From NCBI GenBank assembly GCA_964511015.1, contig CAZEDX010000012.1, forward strand, positions 1-64,000: DNA of 64,000 nucleotides, given 5' to 3'. Of the stretch, positions 58,143-64,000 are shown piece after piece. The notes below the pieces were generated by a model, which was not told where the DNA came from, searched no databases, and was given only the letters and a program-made list of their open reading frames with translations. How positions within the stretch are numbered: the first letter of the stretch is position 1; each line of letters starts with the position of its first letter. The DNA is from FEN-1099 sp964511015. GTDB taxonomy: Bacteria; Lernaellota; Lernaellaia; Lernaellales; Lernaellaceae. The translations under genes were made by a program, and so were the position numbers.

Positions 58143-59063
58143 ATGAAACAGAGTTCGCCAAAAGGGGCACGGCCTACCGTGCCCCTTTCCTTTTGGCGCG
58201 CCGCTCTCGTGTGCGCGCTACTGCTGGCGCTGGCGGCCTGTTCGCAGCCGGCCGCGCCGCCGTCCCCGGCCGGCCACGACACGTTGCCGCCCAAGCCCGT
58301 CCCCACGCCGCCAGCCTGGACGGAAACCAAGATGATTCGTTTGCCGGGCGGCACCTTCCTGATGGGCTGCGTGCCGGCCGACCCGAACTGCGAACCGAAC
58401 GAGAGCCCCGCGCATCCAGTGCGCGTCAAGCCTTTCTGGATGGACGAACATGAGGTGACCGCGGCGCAGTACGACGCCTGCATCGATGCCGGCGTGTGCA
58501 AGGCGACGCAAGTTGCGGGCACTGCGTCGGGAGACCTTAGCTCCTTCGCCTTCAATTCGCGCAACGTGCAACGCCGCGACCATCCGGCCAACGGCGTCAA
58601 CTTCTTCAGCGCGCGAACCTACTGCGCCTGGGTTGGCAAACGGCTGCCGACCGAAGCCGAGTACGAATACGCCTTGCGTGGCGGACAGGCTTCGCAGATC
58701 TACCCATGGGGCAACGACCTGCCGACCACACCGGTCGGCAACTTCGCCGACCGCAGCGTGATGAAGCACCCGCCTTTGCAGTTGCCGCCCTGGCCCGACT
58801 ACGACGACGGCTACGTCGGCACCTCACCGGTCTGTCATTACGGGCGCAACGCCTACGGTCTGTGCGATCTGTCCGGCAATGTGTGGGAATGGTGCGAGGG
58901 CGAAGTGGCCGGCCATGCCGACCAGCACATCGTGCGCGGCGGCAGTTGGCACAACAATCATCTTGAACTGCGCGCCTCAGCCCGCCACCCGTTCATCTCC
59001 GACGGCTTCGCGCACGTCGGCCTGCGCTGCGTCAGCGACCGGGGGCCGCGCCCACCCCGCTGA
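58143..59063 (+). CDS. FGE-fold lipoprotein without catalytic cysteines
   Basis: 306 residues from the ATG at 58143; a GTG at 58179 would give a neater signal peptide. The lipobox is LAAC (Cys33 from the ATG). The SUMF1/FGE-sulfatase domain fills the rest: LPGGTFLMGC, DEHEVTAAQYDAC, RLPTEAEYEYALRGG, GNVWEWCEG and IVRGGSWHNN. True formylglycine-generating enzymes have two copper-binding Cys in the segment after RGGS (FLCHxSYC); here it reads WHNNHLELR, so sulfatase activation is not expected. Such proteins often bind substrates or act in other pathways. The first codons overlap the terminator hairpin of the BNR gene, so read-through is probably reduced. It is convergent with the GT gene and overlaps it by 32 bp. 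Confidence 0.88.
   Translation: MKQSSPKGARPTVPLSFWRAALVCALLLALAACSQPAAPPSPAGHDTLPPKPVPTPPAWTETKMIRLPGGTFLMGCVPADPNCEPNESPAHPVRVKPFWMDEHEVTAAQYDACIDAGVCKATQVAGTASGDLSSFAFNSRNVQRRDHPANGVNFFSARTYCAWVGKRLPTEAEYEYALRGGQASQIYPWGNDLPTTPVGNFADRSVMKHPPLQLPPWPDYDDGYVGTSPVCHYGRNAYGLCDLSGNVWEWCEGEVAGHADQHIVRGGSWHNNHLELRASARHPFISDGFAHVGLRCVSDRGPRPPR
58161..58194 (+). terminator. Terminator inside the 5' end of the FGE-like gene
   Basis: A perfect 12-bp stem, AAAGGGGCACGG with CCGTGCCCCTTT, around loop CCTA, followed by CCTTTT. It comes 22 bp after the BNR stop but within codons 7-17 of the next gene. Confidence 0.85.
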
Positions 59064-60723
59064 ATCCTAAATCCTGATAACGCGCGTACAACCGCACGAC
59101 GATGACACCGGCCTCGCGCAACGGCTTGCTGTTCTTCCACAACAGCGGCTCCATCGCGTCGGAGGACAGGACCACCAGGTCGATCGGCGAGGTGAGCACG
59201 TCGGCTGGCGCGGTGATCGGTATGCCGTCAAGCTGCTGCCCCTGACGGGACGGATTGTCATCGAGAATCCGCTCGATCCTGACGCCCTTTTTCTCCAGCT
59301 CGGCGCGAAACGGCAAAATCTTGTGGGTGTGCTGGCCCGCGCCGTAAAGAGCGATGCGCAACGTCTTGTGCTCGTCCAACCACGACCCGATTTGATGGAC
59401 CAGGCGCTCGAAGGCCGATCGGGACGGATCGGCGTATTCGACCCGGCCGGTGAAGAGCATGCGCATGGCGTGGACGAGCTCGGGCGCGATATCGCGCCAC
59501 ACCCGCGCCCCGACGCGCGCCAGCCGCTGCTCGGACGAAACGGCCGGGCCGGTGCGCGCCAGCACCGACTCGTAGAACTCCACGCGCGACTGCGCCTGCC
59601 GCGCCGGCGCGAACACCTCGCGCACGCGGTGGTAGGCCTGTTTGCCCAGAGCGGCCGCGCGCTCCGGATCATCAAGCAACGCGATGATCTTGGCCGCCAA
59701 CTCGGCCGGCTGTTGCGGCGTCACCGTGATGCCGGCTTCGCCGATCATTTCCACCATGCCCGAATCCGCGCTCACCACGGCCGTGCGGCCGGCGGCCATC
59801 GCTTCCAAGCAGACGTTGGGGAAGTTTTCAAAGATGGACGGAAACGCGCAGAACGCCGCTTGCCGGTAGTAGCCGGCGAGCTGGTTGAGCGGACAGTTGT
59901 CGACGAATTCCACGCGCGCCAGCGTTTCCTTTGTGCTGTGGGCGATCAGGTATTCGCGCATCGAACCGCCGCCGGGGGCGGTGGTGGTGTCGCCGCCGAC
60001 CAGCACGAAGCGCGCGTCCGGATGCTTGGCCAGCACCAGCGGCGCGGCGGCGAGCAGGTCGATCACGCCCTTGCGATGCTCCAGCCGCCCGACGTACACG
60101 ATCGTCTTGCCGTGCGGCGGCACGTAGTCGGCCAGCACGTCGGCGGCGAAGTACGGATGGTGCACGACCCGCGGCGGCCGCTCCAGCTCGACGCCGGCCG
60201 CGATGCGCAGCGCCATCGGCGTGCACGGCGCGCAAACGGCGTCGGCCAGCGCCAATTCGAGTTTTTCGAAATACTGCCCGGCCAGCGGCGGCTGGCAGTT
60301 CAGTTCCTGCAACAGCCAGGTGGGCGTGTGGCAGTTCACCACCGACGGAGTCTTCCAGCGCCAGTCGAGCAGCAGCGGCCAACCGGGCGCTTCCCATTCC
60401 GGAAATTCCACGATGTCGAGCCGCTGTTCTTCGAGGAATTCCAGCAGTGCCTCGCGAAACAGATCGGTCGCGTACAACCATCGGTTGAACATAAACCAAC
60501 TGCCGGTGAAGACCGTGTGTTGCTCGTCCGGCGGCGTCCAGAACGTGCGGTGCACGCTCACTCCCGGCGGATCGTAACTGCGGTCGGTCGGACCGGTCGC
60601 CACCGTGAAGACGTGCACCTCATGCCCCAGCGTCGCCAGGGCGCGGCTGACCTGGTGGACATAGGTGCCGACGCCGCCGCCGAAGAACGGAGGATATTCG
60701 CGCGAAACCAAACCGATCTTCAT
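59032..60723 (-). CDS. GT4 glycosyltransferase with C-terminal Rossmann-like module
   Basis: 563 residues. The GT4 part fills the first 400 residues: LVSREYPPFFGGGVGTYVHQVSRALATLGHEV (in parts: SREYPPFFGGGVGTYVHQV), YVGRLEHRKGVIDLLAA, DNCPLNQLAGYYRQA and FENFPNVCLEAMAAGRTAVV. From about residue 455 a separate domain begins: LRIALYGAGQHTHKILPF, ILDDNPSRQGQQLDGIPI and IDLVVLSSDAME. This module resembles the nucleotide-sugar or C-methyltransferase-associated Rossmann fold and recurs in the next two genes. Fusion of a glycosyltransferase with such a module suggests a donor-sugar or regulatory role. It lies 3 bp from the preceding gene on the same strand. Confidence 0.9.
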   Translation of the reverse strand: MKIGLVSREYPPFFGGGVGTYVHQVSRALATLGHEVHVFTVATGPTDRSYDPPGVSVHRTFWTPPDEQHTVFTGSWFMFNRWLYATDLFREALLEFLEEQRLDIVEFPEWEAPGWPLLLDWRWKTPSVVNCHTPTWLLQELNCQPPLAGQYFEKLELALADAVCAPCTPMALRIAAGVELERPPRVVHHPYFAADVLADYVPPHGKTIVYVGRLEHRKGVIDLLAAAPLVLAKHPDARFVLVGGDTTTAPGGGSMREYLIAHSTKETLARVEFVDNCPLNQLAGYYRQAAFCAFPSIFENFPNVCLEAMAAGRTAVVSADSGMVEMIGEAGITVTPQQPAELAAKIIALLDDPERAAALGKQAYHRVREVFAPARQAQSRVEFYESVLARTGPAVSSEQRLARVGARVWRDIAPELVHAMRMLFTGRVEYADPSRSAFERLVHQIGSWLDEHKTLRIALYGAGQHTHKILPFRAELEKKGVRIERILDDNPSRQGQQLDGIPITAPADVLTSPIDLVVLSSDAMEPLLWKNSKPLREAGVIVVRLYARYQDLGFSGVGAAPGR

Positions 60724-60726
60724 GCT

Positions 60727-62367
60727 TCACTCGCTGTATAGGCCGGTGACTACTATCCCGTGTTCGCGCAGATGCGCGGCCTTTTCGAGCATCTGCACTT
60801 CCCAAGCATCGGAACTGACGATGACCGCATCCGGCTTGACCGCCGGCGCTTCGCCAAGCGGCCGCACGGGCACGCCCAGGATCTTGCCGCCGCACGCGGC
60901 CGGGTTTTCGTCGAAGATCGCCACCAACTCCATGCCGTCCGGCAGGACCAGACCATCAAGCAACCGCAAGGTGTGCCGGCCGGCGCCGAACAGGGCGATC
61001 CGCCGGTGACCGGCCTCGAATAAGGCGGTGGTTCGGTCGCGCCATTTCCGAATGTGCAGCGGCTGCGGCGGCAGTGTGTGCATGCCTCCGGCCAGACGCA
61101 CGGCGGCGGCAAAGGTCGCGGCTTTGCGGTGCCAGGCCGCGTCGCGCCGCGGGCGAACGTTGGCATACACCTGATCGAAACGCTCGGCGTCTTCCTCGAT
61201 CGTGCGCAGGCACTGGGCGCCGGCTTGCAGTTGGCGCACGAGTTCGGGCGAGGCCGCCAGTTGCCTGATCTTCTCCGCCAGATCATGTGAATCGCGGCTG
61301 CGGAACCACAGGCCGTTCTGGCCCGGCTCGATCAGGTTGGTCATGCCGGCGCCGTCGGCGCAGAGGCACGGCGTGCCCAGCGCCAACGCCTCAAGCATCG
61401 ACACCGGCGAGTTCTCCGGCCAGATCGACGGCGTCACCAGCACATCGATTTCGCTGTGCACTTCCGTCACGCGTTCCATGTTGAAGCGGCCCTTGATCGT
61501 CACGTTCGCCAGCCGCTTGGCGTGCTCCGCCTGTTCGGCGCCATAGGTGTCGGTGTTCCAGACCTCCTGTTCGCCGAACAGCTTGAGCTCGACCGGCAGC
61601 TTGTCGCCAACCAGTTCCATCGCCTCCAGCAGCACGTGAATGCCCTTCATGCGGTTCCAGCGGCCGATGAATCCCAGCCGCAGCACCTTGCTCGGTGTCT
61701 TGGGCAGGCGCTTCGCCGGGCGGGGGATGCCGTACGGCCAGACCTCCACCGCCGCCGGGTCGGCGCCCAAGCTGCGAATGTGATCACCCAGCAGCGGACA
61801 CGGGCAATGGTGGAACGAGTAGCCTTCCGCCAGCAGCATGAACTGCTCGCGGCGCAGCGTGGTATAGAGCGGGAACTCCGCGTCGGTCAGGTCCTTGTTG
61901 CAGTCGCGGCAGTCGACGTCGTACCGGATGCCGCAGGCGTCGAAGTCGGGTTTGAGCAGGTGGCTGTCGCGGCAGGTCCAGAGGAAGTCGACATGCGTAC
62001 CGACGACGGGAATGCCGAGCTCCAGCGCGGCAAACGCCACGGCCGGCACGAACCAGCTATTGGCGACATGCACCACGTCTGGCCGTTCCTGGCGCAGGTA
62101 CGCCAGCGCCTCGTCGTACATCTCCGGGTAGTACTGCAACGCGTACAGCACCGGCGGTCGTTGCTCGAAGAGAAACGCCATCCGATGCACCGGCACCCCC
62201 TCAAAGGGCTCGTCGGTGGCGTAACCGCGTTTGTGTTTGAGGTCGAGCGTGATCACGCCGACGTCGTGGCCTCGCGCCTGCAGCGCCTTGGCCAGATTCT
62301 GCGTGTAGACCTCCGCTCCGCCGAACAGCTCCGGCAGGTAGCCGGTCAGCACAAAACGGATCTTCAT
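60727..62367 (-). CDS. GT4 glycosyltransferase with the same C-terminal module
   Basis: 546 residues; the ATG overlaps the radical SAM stop (ATGA). The GT4 part has LTGYLPELFGGAEVYTQNLAKALQARGHDVGV (in parts: GYLPELFGGAEVYTQNLAKA), LGFIGRWNRMKGIHVLLEA and ENSPVSMLEALALGTPCLCA. An insertion near residues 130-160 has several Cys (FDACGIRYDVDCRDC), which may bind metal. From about residue 456 the shared module appears: RIALFGAGRHTLRLLDG, IFDENPAACGGKILGVPV and PDAVIVSSDAWE. The order of genes and the overlap indicate one operon with the other two. It likely builds a glycan on a lipid or protein acceptor. Confidence 0.9.
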   Translation of the reverse strand: MKIRFVLTGYLPELFGGAEVYTQNLAKALQARGHDVGVITLDLKHKRGYATDEPFEGVPVHRMAFLFEQRPPVLYALQYYPEMYDEALAYLRQERPDVVHVANSWFVPAVAFAALELGIPVVGTHVDFLWTCRDSHLLKPDFDACGIRYDVDCRDCNKDLTDAEFPLYTTLRREQFMLLAEGYSFHHCPCPLLGDHIRSLGADPAAVEVWPYGIPRPAKRLPKTPSKVLRLGFIGRWNRMKGIHVLLEAMELVGDKLPVELKLFGEQEVWNTDTYGAEQAEHAKRLANVTIKGRFNMERVTEVHSEIDVLVTPSIWPENSPVSMLEALALGTPCLCADGAGMTNLIEPGQNGLWFRSRDSHDLAEKIRQLAASPELVRQLQAGAQCLRTIEEDAERFDQVYANVRPRRDAAWHRKAATFAAAVRLAGGMHTLPPQPLHIRKWRDRTTALFEAGHRRIALFGAGRHTLRLLDGLVLPDGMELVAIFDENPAACGGKILGVPVRPLGEAPAVKPDAVIVSSDAWEVQMLEKAAHLREHGIVVTGLYSE

Positions 62368-64000
62368 GCTTCATCCCCACCGTTACACCATTGTTGAAAA
62401 CGCGCCAGCGGTTCGCGCAGCGCGGTCCATCCGTCCTCTCCCGCCGCGGCCAGCGCGACGGCCAACGCCGCCGCGAAACGCCGGCCGAAATCGCGCACGC
62501 CGAATTGCCGCATGCGTTCCAGTTCGCGGAGCACCTTGGCTGGGGTCTCGAACGGTTCGTCGAAGAAATTCGGCACCGCCATCGAGCCGTCGGTGGCCTC
62601 GTAGGGCCGCGCCTCGGGCTTCGGCCGTTCGATGCCCGCCCGGCGCGCGTCGCGGTGATCGCGCAACAGGCCGAGCAGATACGCGTACGAGTTCGCCAGA
62701 TCCGGCCGCGCCAGCACGTCGCACAGGACGCGCTCCTGCTCTTCGAGGTAATCGGTCACGTATGCGAGTTCCGCCAGCGGCAGATCGTACAGCGTGCAGT
62801 CGAGCGGATGCAGGCACGTGTTGATGTGCAGCAGGCAGTCGCGCTGGTGGGCGAAGGCGAACATGCGCGGCAGCTCAAACCAGTTGTGCCGGGTCTCGGT
62901 GACGTTGAGCACGATCTTCACCGGCCGGCGGCAGCGCAGTTCGAGCAGCCAATTCAAGTTGGCCATGAACCTGTCGTAGTCGAGGCCGCGGCGCACGAAG
63001 GTCAGCACGCGGGGCGAGAGCGCATCCATGCTGACGGCGATGGTGCGGAAATTCAGCGTCTCGAGATAGCCCTTCACGCGGTCGGTCAGCGTCGTCGCGT
63101 TGGTGTTGACGTAAATCGTGCACCGCGCGCCGGTCTGCTTCAGCAATTCGAAAATCCGCAGGTGGGCTTGAATCAAGAACGGTTCGCCGCCGAAGAACTC
63201 AAGGTGGTCGAGCGTCGGCAGCACCTGTTCCATTTCCTGGAAAAACTTCTCGTCGTAGGGCGACTCGTAGGGCGGCTGCTGCTCGCGCTCCTGCCGGATG
63301 CGGCTGGACAGCGTGCCGGTGCACATGATGCACTTCAGATTGCAGGTGTTCGCCAGACGGAACGTCAGCAGCGTCGGGAACGGCGGGTCATGCCGCCGCG
63401 CCGGCTTGTAGTCGTACTGGTCGCAGGCGAACACGCCCTCCGGCCGCCCGGCGCGAATCTGCCGCGCGCAATGGCGGCAGTCCATCTCATCGATGCGATA
63501 CTCGAGCATGTCGTGCCGCAACTTGGTGAACTCCGGCCCGCGAAACACCTCGAGCATCGACCGGTCTTGAATGTTGGCAATGCGGCGATGGAAGTGATTG
63601 CAGACGTTGATCTGCCCCTGCGGGCCGAGATCGAGGCTGACAAACGGCGCGTGACAGAGCGTGTCGAACACCGCGCGCGCGCGCGGCAGGCGGTCGCGGT
63701 TGTAGCGGCGGATGGTCATGCCCATCCCCTCGCCGCGCGAATTGAGAATCTCACGGTCGTATTCCACACCCGAAGGCAGACAGCGCTCGCGCGGCTTTTC
63801 GACCGCTTCGGTGACGGCGCCCGCCTGTTCCACCGGGGCAAAAACACGAATGCCGCGCTGCTCGGCGCCCGCGTGCGCCAGCCGCGCGCGCAACTGGCCC
63901 TGGTAGGTGTCGGTGGACAGCACGACGGCATCGAGGCGCCACTCGGCCAGCGCCTGCTCGGGCGGCACGGTCGATGAGCCGTCGGGCAGCGTCGCGGGGC
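62364..64000 (-). CDS. Radical SAM protein with the shared module, N-terminus cut by window edge
   Basis: 545 codons are visible; the frame stays open to the right edge of the window. The first visible residues (LDAVVLSTDTYQGQLRARL) match the end of the module in the two glycosyltransferases, so the module here lies at the N-terminus, mostly outside. A Cys-rich segment follows (INVCNHFH, MDCRHCARQI), which looks like a SPASM-type auxiliary cluster region, then the radical SAM core with CNLKCIMC (CxxxCxxC), FFGGEPFLIQ and VNTNAT. Radical SAM/SPASM proteins modify peptides or sugars. Its stop overlaps the next GT start (ATGA), so it is co-expressed with two glycosyltransferases. Confidence 0.9.
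   Translation of the reverse strand, partial: PATLPDGSSTVPPEQALAEWRLDAVVLSTDTYQGQLRARLAHAGAEQRGIRVFAPVEQAGAVTEAVEKPRERCLPSGVEYDREILNSRGEGMGMTIRRYNRDRLPRARAVFDTLCHAPFVSLDLGPQGQINVCNHFHRRIANIQDRSMLEVFRGPEFTKLRHDMLEYRIDEMDCRHCARQIRAGRPEGVFACDQYDYKPARRHDPPFPTLLTFRLANTCNLKCIMCTGTLSSRIRQEREQQPPYESPYDEKFFQEMEQVLPTLDHLEFFGGEPFLIQAHLRIFELLKQTGARCTIYVNTNATTLTDRVKGYLETLNFRTIAVSMDALSPRVLTFVRRGLDYDRFMANLNWLLELRCRRPVKIVLNVTETRHNWFELPRMFAFAHQRDCLLHINTCLHPLDCTLYDLPLAELAYVTDYLEEQERVLCDVLARPDLANSYAYLLGLLRDHRDARRAGIERPKPEARPYEATDGSMAVPNFFDEPFETPAKVLRELERMRQFGVRDFGRRFAAALAVALAAAGEDGWTALREPLARFQQWCNGGDEA

Noticed and set aside
56321..58600. 759-codon antisense frame over the second BNR gene
   Set aside because: The sense strand has a signal peptide, Asp boxes and a PKD domain; the antisense frame has none.
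62391..63977. 528-codon antisense frame over the radical SAM gene
   Set aside because: The sense frame carries CxxxCxxC and overlaps its neighbour by ATGA; the antisense frame is a mirror effect of codon use.

Overview
The window is GC-rich, densely coded bacterial DNA with a 10-N scaffold gap at 30341-30350, so it probably comes from a draft or metagenome assembly. The most telling trait is a set of lipoproteins with poly-aspartate linkers (DDDTADDD, DDDTIDDD) directly after the lipidated cysteine. Together with outer-membrane and Mla-type proteins this points to a diderm, environmental bacterium of the deltaproteobacterial/myxobacterial sort or a related candidate phylum. I cannot fix the taxon from sequence alone. 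I saw no rRNA, tRNA, IS element, phage or CRISPR array.

Layout. 0-5 kb: two small related lipoproteins (left one cut by the edge), a 1079-residue lipoprotein and a cytidylate-kinase-like protein. 5-9 kb: a MoaD-like carrier with an aldehyde:ferredoxin oxidoreductase, then a double-FHA protein. 8.8-15.9 kb (minus): a tightly coupled selenium operon (NUDIX, lipoprotein, YedF, cysteine desulfurase, DUF3343, SelB, degenerate transglutaminase lipoprotein). 16-18.6 kb (minus): pyrE, panD, panC and a deoxynucleoside kinase. 19-28.6 kb: a membrane-anchored unknown, a dockerin-bearing lipoprotein, a lone MlaD-type protein, a B12-radical SAM protein, a membrane protein and an M20 peptidase. 28.6-35.9 kb (minus): a surface-polysaccharide operon (GT4, flippase, O-antigen ligase, FemAB, DegT aminotransferase, deacetylase). 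36-43 kb: lipoprotein, HAD phosphatase, double metallo-beta-lactamase protein, FHA-sigma54 activator, QueG-like Fe-S protein and threonine aldolase. 43.2-47.3 kb: a candidate structured RNA, then MCP and CheW. 47.8-51.5 kb: two glycosyltransferases, a hairpin-repeat patch and a phospholipase-D-type protein. 51.9-59 kb: lipoprotein, beta-barrel protein, tandem BNR/PKD paralogues ending in the same poly-Asp-SGCGC tail, and an FGE-fold lipoprotein. 59-64 kb (minus): radical SAM and two GT4 genes sharing an accessory module.

How the genes work together. Much of the window serves the cell surface: glycan assembly and export, exported lipoproteins, an outer-membrane barrel and two secreted repeat proteins with a possible C-terminal sorting tag. 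The selenium operon indicates selenocysteine use, although selA, selD, selC and any clear selenoprotein lie elsewhere. The MoaD/AOR pair suggests tungsten- or molybdenum-dependent aldehyde oxidation.

Most unusual observations. (1) At two unrelated gene starts (19.1 kb and 37.7 kb) the start region is duplicated upstream as a perfect 36-bp direct repeat with a 65/66-bp period. This is either a reversible expression switch or a repeated assembly artefact. (2) The SGCGC-COOH tails. (3) The Rossmann-like module shared by two glycosyltransferases and a radical SAM protein. (4) An extended -10 promoter shared by three poly-Asp lipoprotein genes. (5) A three-way-junction RNA candidate overlapping a terminator at 43.4 kb.
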